In this document: positions 20,210-29,820 of the stretch, piece by piece
How the letters are laid out: each line of letters starts with the position of its first letter
Position numbering within the stretch: position 1 is the first letter of the stretch
Origin: Streptomyces sp. CGMCC 4.7035
GTDB lineage: Bacteria; Actinomycetota; Actinomycetes; Streptomycetales; Streptomycetaceae
Assembly: GCF_031583065.1 (NCBI RefSeq)
Contig: NZ_CP134053.1
Location: forward strand, 2,728,001 to 2,792,000
Length of the DNA: 64,000 bases
Direction: 5' to 3'
The notes under the pieces: generated by a model
The model's input: the letters and a program-made list of their open reading frames with translations, nothing else
Told to the model about the DNA's origin: nothing
Databases searched by the model: none
Program-made: the position numbers and the translations under genes

Positions 20210-21049
20210 TCAGCGCGCTGCGCGGGCCTCGACCGGCAGCCAGTCGAAGGCCTCGGGGCTCGGGCGGTCACCCGGCTTGTACTCCAGGCCGACCCAGCCC
20301 TCGTAACCCGCCTTCCCGAGCCGGTCGAGGAGGTCCTCCAGCGGAAGCGTGCCCGTGCCCGGGGCGCCGCGGCCCGGGTTGTCGGCGATCTGGACGTGGC
20401 CGGTGTGCGCTGCGTACCGCTCGATCACCGACGGCAGGTCCTCGCCGTTCATCGACAGGTGGTAGAGGTCCATCAGGAACCGCGCGTTGGCGAGGCCCGT
20501 GGCCTGGTTGACCTTGTCGACGATCCCGACGGCGGCCTGGGCCGACACCAGCGGGTAGAGCGGTGACTCCGGCTTGTTCAGGGCCTCGATCAGAAGGACC
20601 GCGCCGATCCGGTCGGCGGCGCGGGCGGCCAGGACCAGGTTCTCCAGCGCCAGCGCGTCCTGCTCGGCCGGGTCGACGCCGTCGACGCGGTTGCCGTACA
20701 GGGCGTTGAGGGCCGTGCAGCCCAGCGCCTGGGCGAAATCCGCCGCCACGTCGATGTTGGCGCGGAACCTCTCCGACTCCTCGCCCGGGACCGACAGGGC
20801 GCCGCGGTCGGGGCCCGGGAGCCGTCCGGCGTAGAAGTTCAGGCCCGTCAGCCGCACGCCCGCATCCTCGACCGCCTTGTGCAAGGCGTCGAGGTCGGCC
20901 CGCTCGGGAGCGGGCCGGTCGACCCAGGGCCACCACAGCTCGACCGCGGTGAAGCCGGCCGCGGCGGCGGCCGCGGGGCGCTCCAGGAGCGGGAGTTCCG
21001 TGAAGAGGATCGACAGGTTGACGGTGAAGCGCTGGTCTGCGAATCCCAT
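20210..21049 (-). CDS. hyi: hydroxypyruvate isomerase
   Basis: 279 residues of the xylose-isomerase-like TIM-barrel family. Visible features are AVELWWPW near the N-terminus, the metal ligand Glu in LLIEALNKPESP, FLMDLYHLSMNGEDL, GHVQIADNPGRGAPGTG and a C-terminal WVGLEYKP. It interconverts hydroxypyruvate and tartronate semialdehyde, feeding GlxR. The start at 21049 (MGFADQ) is chosen for AGGAG upstream and the usual family length; an ATG at 21070 is possible. First gene of the hyi-glxR unit, preceded by the paired operators at 21098-21133. Confidence 0.93.
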   Translation of the reverse strand: MGFADQRFTVNLSILFTELPLLERPAAAAAAGFTAVELWWPWVDRPAPERADLDALHKAVEDAGVRLTGLNFYAGRLPGPDRGALSVPGEESERFRANIDVAADFAQALGCTALNALYGNRVDGVDPAEQDALALENLVLAARAADRIGAVLLIEALNKPESPLYPLVSAQAAVGIVDKVNQATGLANARFLMDLYHLSMNGEDLPSVIERYAAHTGHVQIADNPGRGAPGTGTLPLEDLLDRLGKAGYEGWVGLEYKPGDRPSPEAFDWLPVEARAAR

Positions 21050-21097
21050 CGGCGAGGCGCTCCTATCCATGATCCGTAGTTCCGCGTACCCAAAGGA

Positions 21098-21133
21098 TTC
21101 CATATTACGGAAATAGCTTTCTGCTTTACGGAA
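21098..21133. promoter_or_regulatory. paired palindromic operators upstream of hyi
   Basis: Two 15-bp sites, TTCCATATTACGGAA (21098-21112) and TTCTGCTTTACGGAA (21119-21133), again have centres 21 bases apart, mirroring the gcl promoter. Both share the half-site ACGGAA. The spacing of two helical turns suggests cooperative binding of one regulator, probably the IclR-family AllR; the identity is inferred. Confidence 0.65.
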
Positions 21134-21176
21134 AGCGTGCCGGTGGGGTGGGAAGGCTGTCAAGAGCGCGCACGAA

Positions 21177-21211
21177 AAAGTGCCCCCGCGCGGGCTGCGC
21201 GGGGGCACTTT
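21177..21211 (-). terminator. Rho-independent terminator of the mce operon
   Basis: A perfect 14-bp stem, AAAGTGCCCCCGCG pairing with CGCGGGGGCACTTT. On the minus strand it is followed by a run of T residues (AAAAAG on plus at 21175-21180). It lies just past the stop of the last gene of the Mce operon, fitting a strong intrinsic terminator. Confidence 0.85.
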
Positions 21212-21221
21212 CGGGGGGAGC

Positions 21222-21968
21222 TCAGAGGGCGTCCACGGCACTCACCTTCCAGCCCGCCGAGGTACGGGTGAGCGTCATCCGCACCCGGTTCAGATCCAGA
21301 CGGGACCCCGACACCTGGGTGCTCTGCGTGACCTGGTTGACGAACAGCAGGACGACGACCCTGTCCGGTGCGGCCGACACGACGGAGGCCGCCGGAGCCC
21401 CGCCGCCCTGGGGCGCGGCCACCGTCGCCTTCACCACGCCGTGGTACTTCGCCGCGGTCGGGCCGACAACTGTCCTGGTGGTCTTGAGGTACTGGTCACG
21501 GAACGCGCCGGTCAGGTAGGTACGGGCCCGGGCGAAGTCCCGGTCCAAGTGCCGGTAGTCGTACGACAGCACGACCGGCGCCGCCCTCTGCGCGGCCGCG
21601 AGCGCCTGACCGCGCGCCTCGTCGGTCCGCCGCCCCTCCCGGTACTGCCATCCGAGCACGGCGACGGCCACCAGGCCCGCCACGAGGGCGAGGCAGAGCA
21701 GGGCGGTGAGCAGCCTCGGCCCACGCGCGCTCTTCACCGGTTCCTCCTCGACCGGCTCGGGGGACGGCTCCGGCGGGTCCTCCCAGCCACCCGTCGGGGC
21801 CTCGATGAGCAGGGTGCGCCCGGAGCGGTGCTCCTCGCTGCGCGGTGATGCCGCGCCGGTGGAGCCCTCCGGACGCCGGGCGCGCTTGGCCGCCGCGCGG
21901 GCGGCCGCTGTCAGAGGGCGGCGGGCGGGGGAGCCGGTGCCGCGCACTCGGGTGGTCGGATTGGCCAC
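21222..21968 (-). CDS. Mce-associated membrane protein (second)
   Basis: About 248 residues: a basic, disordered cytoplasmic N-terminus, an acidic Pro/Glu stretch, one membrane helix (LLTALLCLALVAGLVAVAVL) and an extracytoplasmic domain of about 130 residues with a SYDYRHLDRDFARART segment typical of Mas proteins. Mas proteins are accessory factors of Mce lipid-import complexes; the outer domain has an NTF2-like size. GTG at 21968 is chosen for GAGGAGA upstream; GTG at 21983 is the alternative. It ends the mce operon, just before a strong terminator. Confidence 0.8.
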   Translation of the reverse strand: MANPTTRVRGTGSPARRPLTAAARAAAKRARRPEGSTGAASPRSEEHRSGRTLLIEAPTGGWEDPPEPSPEPVEEEPVKSARGPRLLTALLCLALVAGLVAVAVLGWQYREGRRTDEARGQALAAAQRAAPVVLSYDYRHLDRDFARARTYLTGAFRDQYLKTTRTVVGPTAAKYHGVVKATVAAPQGGGAPAASVVSAAPDRVVVLLFVNQVTQSTQVSGSRLDLNRVRMTLTRTSAGWKVSAVDAL

Positions 21969-21996
21969 GGTCTGTCTCCTCACTGGTGTGGCGCGG

Positions 21997-22674
21997 TCAG
22001 CCCACGAACTCGACGTCGGAGGTCAGCCAGCGGCCGTGCTCGCGCACGAGGTCGAGTTGCAGCCGATACGTGCGTGCCTGGCCCTCGGGCACGGCGGTGT
22101 TGGTCACCTTGCTGTCGGCGACGACCAGGACCCGGGCCGAGTGCTCGTCGGACCGCACGATCCCCGCTTCGAGGACCTGTCCCTCGGACACCGACTTGTT
22201 CCGGGCGACGAGCTTCGTCAACTCCTGGGTCTGTGCGGCGAACTGCTTCCTGAAGTCGCCGGTGGCGCCCTTCAGCACGTTCCCGCTGTCCCGGGCGTAG
22301 TGCCGGTAGTCGAGCGAGGTGAAGTTCAGCGCCGACTGGCGGGCCGCGGCGAGGACGTCCTGCCGACGGTGCTCCACGGCACGCTGGTCGGCGAGGCGCA
22401 TGCCCAGCCAGACCGCCGCGGCGGTCGTCAGCACGGTCGCGGCCACGAGCGCGGCGAGCAGCGCTCTGCCGCGCCCCTTGTCCAAGGCACCGGCCTTCAT
22501 GTCCCCGGCCTCCAAGGCGCCGGCCTTCATGTCCCCGGCCTCCAGGGCACCGGCCTTCATGTCCCCGGCCTCCAAGGCGCCGGCCTTCATGTCATCGATC
22601 TCCGTGCCACCGGCCTTCATGTCACCGGTCTTCATGTCACCGGTCTTCATGCCATCGGCCCGACGAGCAGCCAT
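21997..22674 (-). CDS. Mce-associated membrane protein with 10-residue N-terminal repeats
   Basis: About 225 residues. The N-terminus (residues 8-60) consists of repeats of MKAGALEAGD with half-length MKTGD units, encoded by a 30-bp minisatellite. Then come one membrane helix (ALLAALVAATVLTTAAAVWL) and an outer Mas domain with SLDYRHYARDSGNVLKG, similar to the neighbouring Mas protein. The ATG at 22674 has AGGAG 8 bases upstream and overlaps the previous mce gene end by 28 bases. It is a likely accessory subunit of the Mce importer. The repetitive cytoplasmic tail is unusual. Confidence 0.8.
   Translation of the reverse strand: MAARRADGMKTGDMKTGDMKAGGTEIDDMKAGALEAGDMKAGALEAGDMKAGALEAGDMKAGALDKGRGRALLAALVAATVLTTAAAVWLGMRLADQRAVEHRRQDVLAAARQSALNFTSLDYRHYARDSGNVLKGATGDFRKQFAAQTQELTKLVARNKSVSEGQVLEAGIVRSDEHSARVLVVADSKVTNTAVPEGQARTYRLQLDLVREHGRWLTSDVEFVG
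22486..22651. repeat. 30-bp minisatellite inside a Mas gene
   Basis: Tandem 30-base units with the core CCGGCCTTCATGTCCCCGGC: three near-identical copies (22501-22590), a diverged fourth (22591-22620), and two 15-base half units (22621-22650). All are in frame and code for the 10-residue repeat of the Mas N-terminus. There are no unique spacers, so this is not a CRISPR array. Confidence 0.9.
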
Positions 22675-23921
22675 TGCCACGACTCCTTTCCGAAGACGGT
22701 CTGTTGGCCGCCCGCCGAGCCGATCTCGACGGGCGTCCCGTCCGGGCCGGTGATGGTGCCGGTGTCCGGGTCGTACGGGGTGACGTACGCGGCGTGCCTC
22801 GCACGGCCCGAACCCGCCGACGTGCCGGGGGCGTTCTGGGCGCCGCGCACCGAGGTCTTGCTTCCGCGCGGGGCCGTGCAGCGCGCGTCGGTGTTCGCCG
22901 GACGGGTGCCGGTGTCGGAGGGATCCCGCCGCCGCGTTCCGTAGCCCTGGGTGCACGGCGGGGGGTCACCGGCGTTCACGGCGAGTCCGAAGTGAAAGGT
23001 GCCGTCCCCGGGGACGACGGTGTAGCTCCCCGCGACGTTGACCGGGAAGGTGACCAGGGCCTGTTCCACGCCGGGCAGCCGGGCCACGGTCACCTGGCCG
23101 CCGCTGATCAGGTTGGCCAGCAGGACCGGCAGGTCCGCTCGCGTGGACCTCAGCAGGGAGTCGACCTCCTGCGCGGCGGGCACCGCGTTGCCGATCAGCC
23201 GCCGCACATCCCCGTCGCTGTCCTTCAACTGCTGGGTGAGCGCGGCCAGATCGCGGGAGAAGGACTTGATGGCCGAGCCCTGGTCGGCCTGTGTCCTGAG
23301 CACCTTCCGGGAGTCCTCGATCAGCGATACCGTCTGCGGGAGCGAGTCGGACGCCGACTCGACGAGCGCGTTGCCGGAGTCCACCAGGCGGCTCAGTCGG
23401 GGTCCGGTACCGGAGAAGGCCTTGCCCAACTCGTCGACGGTGGTGCGCAGATCGTCCTTGCCGACCGAGTTCACCAGCCGGTCCAGGCTGAGGACCAGGT
23501 CGGTGACGGGCAGGGGTACCCGGGTGCGGCTGCGCGGGATCGGGCTGCCGTCCATCAGATACGGTCCGCCGGACCGCCGGGGCTGAAGGTCCACGTACTG
23601 CTCGCCCACCGCCGAACGGTCGGCGACCACTGCCAGCGTGTCGGCCGGGATCCGCGGAGCGCCGTCCTCGATCTTCAGCGGCACCGAGACCCCGGAGCCG
23701 TTCAGCCGCAGATCGCCCACGCGGCCCACCGGCACCCCGCGGTAGGTGACCTCGGCGCCGGGGAAGACACCCCCGGACGCGGCGAAGTCGGCCGTCACGG
23801 TGTAGCCGCGGCCGAGGAGGTCGTCCGCCAGACCCGTGTACTCGGCGCCGACGTACGACACCCCGAGGGCGGTGACGGTGGCGAAGGCGAGCAGCTGGGC
23901 CTTGACCGTACGTGTGATCAC
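22647..23921 (-). CDS. Mce family protein (MceF position)
   Basis: About 424 residues. An N-terminal membrane anchor (QLLAFATVTALGVSYVGAEY) is followed by the MCE/MlaD domain (about 37-115: YTVTADFAASGGVFPGAEVTYRG starts it, split here as family motif only) and a long helical region. A C-terminal segment is rich in Thr/Gly/Arg. It is the sixth and last MCE subunit of the operon, expected to form the heterohexameric lipid-binding tube outside the membrane. The GTG start overlaps the previous stop by 4 bases (GTGA). Confidence 0.9.
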   Translation of the reverse strand: MITRTVKAQLLAFATVTALGVSYVGAEYTGLADDLLGRGYTVTADFAASGGVFPGAEVTYRGVPVGRVGDLRLNGSGVSVPLKIEDGAPRIPADTLAVVADRSAVGEQYVDLQPRRSGGPYLMDGSPIPRSRTRVPLPVTDLVLSLDRLVNSVGKDDLRTTVDELGKAFSGTGPRLSRLVDSGNALVESASDSLPQTVSLIEDSRKVLRTQADQGSAIKSFSRDLAALTQQLKDSDGDVRRLIGNAVPAAQEVDSLLRSTRADLPVLLANLISGGQVTVARLPGVEQALVTFPVNVAGSYTVVPGDGTFHFGLAVNAGDPPPCTQGYGTRRRDPSDTGTRPANTDARCTAPRGSKTSVRGAQNAPGTSAGSGRARHAAYVTPYDPDTGTITGPDGTPVEIGSAGGQQTVFGKESWQWLLVGPMA

Positions 23922-25219
23922 GGCTGTATCCCCTTCAGCATGAGCTCGGCGAGCGCGAGGTCGATCCCCGCTGGGAGGCGGCGTGTGTCCCCTCCGGCGC
24001 CGTAGCTCGCGGTGCACACCGGTGGGCACAGCGGATCACCGCCACCCCCAGGCGCCGAGGGCGCGGCCGGCGACGTCGGCACCTTCGGAAGGGTCGGAGT
24101 GCTGGGGAGCGCGGTGGGCACCGGCACGCTCGGGAGGCTCGGCAGGTTCGGCAGGTTCGGGAGCGGGGGAGTCGGGACCGGCTGCTGCCCGGATCCGCCG
24201 CCGCCCTTGCCCTGCTGATCGGTGAGGTTGCCGTAGATGCCCGCCAGATCGAGGTCGGCGGTGATCTTCAGATTGACATAGTCGCCCTTCACGGCGTCCG
24301 TCGCGTTGCGCGGGAACGGGTAAGTCGTCAACAGCTCCAAGGAGTTGGGAAGGTCGTCGCCCGCCTTGTTCAGCTGTTCCAGGATCGGTCGCAGCCGCTT
24401 CAGATCGGCGACGGTGTCGTCCCGTGTGGCGTTGACGACCCTGGTACCGGTCGTGCCGAGCCGCGACAGGGCGGTGAGCATCTTCGTCAGATCGCGACGC
24501 TGGTCGGCGAGGACCTTCAGTGCGGGTGGCAGCGTGTCGACGGCCTCGGCGATCGTCTTCCTCTCCTCGCCCAGCCGCTTCGCCAGCCGGTCGATTCCCT
24601 TGAGCGCGCGGACGATCTCCGTGCGCTGCGCGTCCAGTCCGCCGAGGAACGTGTCGAGCTCCTTCAGCAGGGACGCGACCCGGTTCTCGCGGCCTTCCAG
24701 AGACTTGTTCAGCTCCACGGTGATCGTCTTGAGCTGGGCCACCCCACCGCCGTTGAGCAGTGCCGACAGGGCGGACAGCACCTCCTCGATCTCGGGGTTG
24801 CGGCCGCTGCGGGACAGGGGGATCACGTCGCCGTCGCGCAGCCGCCCGACGGGCGCGGTGCCGGACGGGGCGGACAGTGCCACGTACTTCTCGCCGAGCA
24901 TGCTGGTCTGCCTGAGGTCGGCGACCGCGTTGGCTGGCAGCTTCACCGAGTCCGCCACGCGCAGCCGCACGCGCGCGTGCCAGCCGTCCAGCTCCACCTT
25001 CTCGACCGCGCCCACGGTGACGTCGTTCACCTTGACCGCCGACTGCGGTACCAGATCCAGTACGTCCCTGAACTCGACGGTGACGTGGTAGGCGCGGCCG
25101 TCCGCCGCGGCGCCCCCGGGGAGCTGGACGTCGTACCAGCCGTTGAACGCGCACCCGGACAGCAGCAGCGAACCCGCCGCCGTCCACGCGATCACCCGGC
25201 CCCTGCGCACCGCGCTCAT
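23918..25219 (-). CDS. Mce family lipoprotein (MceE/LprK position)
   Basis: 433 residues. The signal sequence ends in a lipobox LLSGC (Cys23), so this is the lipid-anchored MCE subunit, as MceE/LprK is in mycobacteria. The MCE domain spans about 43-125, followed by helical coils. A C-terminal Pro/Leu-rich low-complexity stretch ([16 protein letters not shown] type, about 355-400) comes before CPPVC. The ATG overlaps the upstream stop by 4 bases. It probably forms part of the six-subunit channel and may contact the cell wall through the Pro-rich region. Confidence 0.9.
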   Translation of the reverse strand: MSAVRRGRVIAWTAAGSLLLSGCAFNGWYDVQLPGGAAADGRAYHVTVEFRDVLDLVPQSAVKVNDVTVGAVEKVELDGWHARVRLRVADSVKLPANAVADLRQTSMLGEKYVALSAPSGTAPVGRLRDGDVIPLSRSGRNPEIEEVLSALSALLNGGGVAQLKTITVELNKSLEGRENRVASLLKELDTFLGGLDAQRTEIVRALKGIDRLAKRLGEERKTIAEAVDTLPPALKVLADQRRDLTKMLTALSRLGTTGTRVVNATRDDTVADLKRLRPILEQLNKAGDDLPNSLELLTTYPFPRNATDAVKGDYVNLKITADLDLAGIYGNLTDQQGKGGGGSGQQPVPTPPLPNLPNLPSLPSVPVPTALPSTPTLPKVPTSPAAPSAPGGGGDPLCPPVCTASYGAGGDTRRLPAGIDLALAELMLKGIQP

Positions 25220-26349
25220 GCTGTGGCCCCCAGGATTCCGCCGAGGGTCCGGTCGACCGTGCCCGTCCCCGCGGGGACGGCCGGCAGCTCGGGCAGCGAG
25301 TCGAAGAGCTTGCGCAGCTCCTCGCAGTCGGGGTTCCTGCCGCCCTCGTCCCCGGTCGTCTTGAGCAGGGAGCACAGCAGGGACGCGGGGTCCTGCGGGC
25401 TCTGCGGGTTGTCGCGGGTGTCGAGCGTGCCGGCGGACGGGTTGTAGGCGTTCTGCAGATTCGACAGACCCGTGGGGGCGACGTCCAACAGCTCCTCCAG
25501 CGCGGCCCGTTGGGTGACCAGGACCTTGGTGACCTTGCTGAGGCCCTTGACGTCCGAGGTCAGGGATTTCTTGTTGCTCTTCACGAAGTCGGACACGTCC
25601 CCGAGTGCCGCGCCCAGGTGCTCGAGCGCCGCCGCGAGGTCCCCGCGCTCCCCGGCGAGCTGCTTCGCCACGTCGGCGAGGCTCTCGTTGAACGACCGCA
25701 CGCTCTTGTCGTCGGCCGCCAGTGCCGCCGTGAACACCTGAAGGTTTCGTACGGTGCCGAACAGGTCGCCCCGTCCGTCGGACAGCGTGGTGACCGCCTG
25801 CGAGAGGTCCTCGACCGTCTGGTTGAGGTGCGCGCCCTGGCCTTCAAGGTTGTCCGCGCTCACCCCGAGCAGCCGCGACAGGGAGCCCTCCTTGTTCGCG
25901 CCCTTCGGGCCGAGCGCCTCGGCGGTGGTGTGCAGGCTGTCGAAGATCCGGTCCAGCTCGACAGGGACGGCGGTGCGGGACTCGGGGATGACGGCGCCGT
26001 CCCGCAGCACCGGGCCCTTGCGGTACACCGGCAGCAGCTGCACATAACGGTCGCTGACCACCGAGGAGTTGATGATGGCGGCCCGCGCGTCCGCGGGGAC
26101 CCTGCGCCCCTTGTCGTACTCCAGCTCCACCCGCACCCGGCCGCCCTCCGGCGTGATCCTCTTGACCTCGCCGACACGGACGCCGAGGACGCGGACGTCC
26201 GAGCCGGGGTAGATGCCGACGGTGCGCGGGAAGTACGCCGTGACGCGGACGGTTTCGGAGCGCGGCCACAGCACGACGGCGAGCGCGGCGACGACCGCGA
26301 GCGCGGTGAGCAGGGCCAGGGCCCGTCGGACAGGGATGCGTTGCGTCAT
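25216..26349 (-). CDS. Mce family protein (MceD position)
   Basis: 377 residues. The N-terminal membrane anchor ([19 protein letters not shown]) is followed by the MCE domain (about 32-112, with [20 protein letters not shown]), then long amphipathic helices and a C-terminal Asp/Pro-containing tail. It is the fourth MCE subunit. The start overlaps the previous stop (ATGA) and its own stop overlaps the lipoprotein gene. Confidence 0.9.
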   Translation of the reverse strand: MTQRIPVRRALALLTALAVVAALAVVLWPRSETVRVTAYFPRTVGIYPGSDVRVLGVRVGEVKRITPEGGRVRVELEYDKGRRVPADARAAIINSSVVSDRYVQLLPVYRKGPVLRDGAVIPESRTAVPVELDRIFDSLHTTAEALGPKGANKEGSLSRLLGVSADNLEGQGAHLNQTVEDLSQAVTTLSDGRGDLFGTVRNLQVFTAALAADDKSVRSFNESLADVAKQLAGERGDLAAALEHLGAALGDVSDFVKSNKKSLTSDVKGLSKVTKVLVTQRAALEELLDVAPTGLSNLQNAYNPSAGTLDTRDNPQSPQDPASLLCSLLKTTGDEGGRNPDCEELRKLFDSLPELPAVPAGTGTVDRTLGGILGATA

Positions 26350-27524
26350 CGCGTGCCTCCCGTGCGCGGCACGACCGGAGCGGCGACCAGGTTCTGGACG
26401 TAGGAGTCGAACCAGCGGCCGTTGCCGAGGGTGTTGGTGAAGACCCGGACGTAGGGGGCGAGCAGTTTGACGCTGCGGTCGAGGCTCGCTTGGTTGCGTT
26501 CGAGCATTGTGACGAAGGTATGGAGGTTCTTCAGGGCGCGGCCGATCTCCTTCCGGTTGTCCTCGACCAGCCCGGAGAGCTCGATGCCCAGCAGGGCGGA
26601 GCTCTTGAGCAGGGTGTGGATCGCCGCGCGCCGCCTGCTGATCTCCGCCAGCAGCTTGTCGCCGTCCTTCACCAGGGCGGAGAAGTCCTCCGTGTGCGCG
26701 GCCAGCACCTTGGTGACTCCGTTCGCGTGGTCGAGGAGCCCGTGGAGCGCCTCGTCGCGCGAGACGATGGTCCTGGAGATCCGCGACAGTCCCTCGATGG
26801 ACGCCCGTACCTGCGCGGGAGAGTCCTGGAAGGTGGTGGAGATGGTGTCCAGCGCCTTCGCGAGCCGCCGGGTGTCGACCTCCTCCGTGGTGGTCGTCAG
26901 GTCACTGAACGCCTGTACGACGTCGTACGCCGACACCGTCCGCGTCAGCGGGATCTCGCTGCCCGGCTTCAACCGGCCCGGCCCCCTCGGGTTCAGCGCG
27001 AGGTACTTGGCGCCGAGGATCGTCTTGACCCGGATCGCCGCGCCGGTCGCGGTGCCGAACGCGGGGTCGCCCTTGACCTTGAAGGTCACCTCGACGTGGT
27101 CGCCCTCCAGGTCGACGCCCTCCACCCTGCCGACCTTGACCCCGGCGATCCGCACCTCGTCGCCCGGCTTGAGCCCGCCCGCCTCGGAGAAGGCCGCGCT
27201 GTACGTCTTCCCGCCGCCGATCAGCGGCAGGCTGTCGGCGTTGAACGCGGCGACGGTCAGCAGCGCGAGAACGGTGAGACCGACGGCGCCGACCACGACC
27301 GGATTGCGGTCCCGGAACGGCTTCAGCCGCGGACGGCGCAGCCGGATGTGCGGCAGCTCGGGCGGCAGGACGCGCACCCGCACCAGGGGTGCGGGGCGCC
27401 GGTTCCCGCGGGACACAAGGCGTGGCCTCGGCAGCCTCGGCAGCTTCGGCGGCAGGACACGCACCTTCACCAGGGGCTCGGGGCGGCGGCGCCGGGTCCT
27501 GCCCGGCACGATGCGCATGCTCAT
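26346..27524 (-). CDS. Mce family protein with long basic N-terminal arm (MceC position)
   Basis: 392 residues. Before the membrane anchor ([19 protein letters not shown], about 77-95) is a ~75-residue Arg/Pro-rich cytoplasmic arm. It contains two copies of a 13-residue motif, [13 protein letters not shown] and [13 protein letters not shown], 29 residues apart. The MCE domain follows ([20 protein letters not shown]), then helices. The other subunits lack such an arm, so it may contact membrane lipids, the YrbE/ATPase core or other cytoplasmic partners. ATG at 27524 overlaps the previous stop (ATGA). Confidence 0.88.
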   Translation of the reverse strand: MSMRIVPGRTRRRRPEPLVKVRVLPPKLPRLPRPRLVSRGNRRPAPLVRVRVLPPELPHIRLRRPRLKPFRDRNPVVVGAVGLTVLALLTVAAFNADSLPLIGGGKTYSAAFSEAGGLKPGDEVRIAGVKVGRVEGVDLEGDHVEVTFKVKGDPAFGTATGAAIRVKTILGAKYLALNPRGPGRLKPGSEIPLTRTVSAYDVVQAFSDLTTTTEEVDTRRLAKALDTISTTFQDSPAQVRASIEGLSRISRTIVSRDEALHGLLDHANGVTKVLAAHTEDFSALVKDGDKLLAEISRRRAAIHTLLKSSALLGIELSGLVEDNRKEIGRALKNLHTFVTMLERNQASLDRSVKLLAPYVRVFTNTLGNGRWFDSYVQNLVAAPVVPRTGGTR

Positions 27525-28558
27525 CCGCCGCACCTCGCCTGCGCCACATGCAGCTCGGGCGTGATGACCTGCTTCGTCTTCGGCAGCACGACGCGGCCGT
27601 CGAAGTCGCAGAGGTAGAAGTTGAACCACGAGCCGTAGGACGCCGTCCCCGTCAGCGCGTTCAGCTTGTTCGGCAGCCGCTTCAGCACACCCTCCACCGT
27701 CTTCTCGTTCCTGTTCAGCGTTCCGGTGAGATCGCTCAGCCCGGCGATGTCGTCCTTCAGTGACGGACGCGCGTCCGTCAGCAGCCCCGAGGTGGCTTCG
27801 GTGAGGTCGCCGATGCTCACCAGGGACTCCCCGATGGGCTTGCGGTCGGCGGACAGCCCGGAAATCACCCGGCGCAGCTGCGTGAGCAGCCCGGAGAAGC
27901 GGGCGCCGCGCCGGTCGAGCGTCTCCAGAACCGTGTTCAGGTTGTCGATCACCGAGCCGATCAGCCGGTCGCGGTCGGCGAGGGTCGTGGTGAGCGACGC
28001 CGTGTGCGCGAGCAGGCTGTTGACGGTGCCGCCCTCGCCCTGAAGGGTCCTGATGATCTCGGTGGCGAGCTGGTTGACGTCGTTCGGGCTGAGCGCGGCG
28101 AACAGCGGCTTGAAGCCGTTCAGCAGGGCGTCGAGGTCCAGCGCCGGCTGCGTCCGGGACAGCGGGATCGTGCCGCCGGGCCGCAGCCGGGTGCCGTCGC
28201 CCGTGCCCTCGGTCAGCGCGATGTACCGCTGCCCGACCAGGTTCCGGTAGCGCACGACGGCGCCGGTGCCGGCGAACAGCGGACGATCGGCACCGACGGT
28301 GAAGGTGACCTCCGCCAGCGTCCGGTCCTTGATCCGGATGCCCTCGACCTGGCCGACCCGCACCCCGGCCACCCGGATGTCGTCGCCCTTCTCCAGCCCC
28401 GTGACGTCACTGAACACCGCGTGGTACGTGTCCTTCGGAGCGAAGGAGATGTTGACGATGGTGGCGGCGAGCAGGGCCGTCGCCGCGATCGTCACCAGCG
28501 CGAACAGGCTGAACTTGACCAGCGGCGCGGCCGTCCGCCGGGCTCCAGTGCTTCTCAT
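27521..28558 (-). CDS. Mce family protein (MceB position)
   Basis: 345 residues. The N-terminal anchor (FSLFALVTIAATALLAATIV) is followed by the MCE domain (FSDVTGLEKGDDIRVAGVRV through RYIALTEG), a helical bundle region and a short C-terminus with two Cys. It is the second MCE subunit of the operon, with 4-base overlaps to both neighbours. Confidence 0.9.
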   Translation of the reverse strand: MRSTGARRTAAPLVKFSLFALVTIAATALLAATIVNISFAPKDTYHAVFSDVTGLEKGDDIRVAGVRVGQVEGIRIKDRTLAEVTFTVGADRPLFAGTGAVVRYRNLVGQRYIALTEGTGDGTRLRPGGTIPLSRTQPALDLDALLNGFKPLFAALSPNDVNQLATEIIRTLQGEGGTVNSLLAHTASLTTTLADRDRLIGSVIDNLNTVLETLDRRGARFSGLLTQLRRVISGLSADRKPIGESLVSIGDLTEATSGLLTDARPSLKDDIAGLSDLTGTLNRNEKTVEGVLKRLPNKLNALTGTASYGSWFNFYLCDFDGRVVLPKTKQVITPELHVAQARCGG

Positions 28559-29820
28559 GCGACGCTCACCGCCGTTCCCCGGGCGAGCGGTCCGAACAGC
28601 AGGGTCGCGACGGGCGGCACCTGGTCCGCGGCCACGCCCATGACGGGGGCCACCAGCGAGCCGACGGCCCGCTGCTCGGCCCGGGTGGCGGACACGTCGA
28701 CACCTCCGGGGAGTGCGCCGCCCGAACCAGCGGACGACGTACCGTCGTTGAGCCGGGGCTTCGGTCCGGGCACCGGTGGACGGGGCATGTCCCGGCAGTT
28801 CGGCCCCGACCGGTCGGCGTAGCGCGGCTCCTCGCCGGGCCGGTACGCGCCCTGCGGGCGGACGACTTCGAGAGTGATCCGCATCTCGCCGCCCCGGAAC
28901 GCATCCTCCGACGCCCGCTCCTGCCGGACCAGGCCGTTCAGCAGACAGGGGTACTCGGGGGAGTAGCGGGCGAAGAGCTCCAGCGTGGGGCGCGAGACCC
29001 GGCCGAGGGTGATCAACCGGTCGCCGTTCTCGTCGAGGAAGTCCCGCGCGGTGTCCGCGGCCGTCGCGGTCGAGCGGAGCGCGGCGGCCAGCCGGTCCTT
29101 CTTCTCGACAAGGGTGCGGCTGGTTGTCACGGTGTTGCGCAGGATCCTCATCAGGTCGGGTGCCGCGTCGCCGTACACCTCGGCGACATCGGCGAAGCGC
29201 GAGATGTCCTCCTTGAGGGACGGCAGATGCGGGTTGATACGGCGCAGATAACCCTCGACCCGGGTCAGGTTGTCGCCGATCCGGTCGCCGCGGCCCTCCA
29301 GCGCGGTGGCGAAGGCCGAGAGCGTGGAGTTGAGTTCGCCCGGCTCGACCGTGCGCAGCAGCGGCAACAGATCGTTCATCAGCTGCTGCACCTCGATGCC
29401 GGCCTTCGTACGGTCCTGGGTGATGACGTCCCCGGCGCGGATGGGCCGAGCCGAAGACTGCGCAGCACCGGCGGGGGCCACGAGGTCGACGTACTTCTCG
29501 CCGAACAGCGTCTTGGGCAGCAGGCGCGCCATCACGTCCGACGGGATGTACGAGACGTACTCCGGCTTGAGGGCGATGTCGAGCGTGGCCTTCGTGCCGT
29601 CCGCGTGCACCGCGCGGACCTCGCCCACCAGCAGCCCGCGCAGCTTGACGTCGGCGCGTGGGTCGAGCTGGTTGCCCAGGCTGTCGGCCTGAAGCGTGAC
29701 GCGGACGACGGGAGTGAACGCCTGCCGGTAGAGGGCCACCGCGAGCGACAGCAGCAGCGCGAGCACGGCGATGAAGGCGATGCCGTACAACCTGAGTCTC
29801 AGCACTCTCACCGGTCTCAC
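28555..29820 (-). CDS. Mce family protein (MceA position)
   Basis: 421 residues, the first MCE subunit. N-terminal anchor (YGIAFIAVLALLLSLAVALY), MCE domain (about 37-115; DPRADVKLRGLLVGEVRAV), helical region, then a C-terminal Pro/Gly-rich segment ending in a hydrophobic tail. The GTG at 29820 overlaps the YrbE stop (GTGA). It connects the outer MCE hexamer to the permease pair. Confidence 0.9.
   Translation of the reverse strand: MRPVRVLRLRLYGIAFIAVLALLLSLAVALYRQAFTPVVRVTLQADSLGNQLDPRADVKLRGLLVGEVRAVHADGTKATLDIALKPEYVSYIPSDVMARLLPKTLFGEKYVDLVAPAGAAQSSARPIRAGDVITQDRTKAGIEVQQLMNDLLPLLRTVEPGELNSTLSAFATALEGRGDRIGDNLTRVEGYLRRINPHLPSLKEDISRFADVAEVYGDAAPDLMRILRNTVTTSRTLVEKKDRLAAALRSTATAADTARDFLDENGDRLITLGRVSRPTLELFARYSPEYPCLLNGLVRQERASEDAFRGGEMRITLEVVRPQGAYRPGEEPRYADRSGPNCRDMPRPPVPGPKPRLNDGTSSAGSGGALPGGVDVSATRAEQRAVGSLVAPVMGVAADQVPPVATLLFGPLARGTAVSVA

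Noticed and set aside
22486..22651. Possible CRISPR-like array of 30-base repeats
   Set aside because: Units are directly adjacent with no spacers, are in frame inside a gene, and no cas genes are present.
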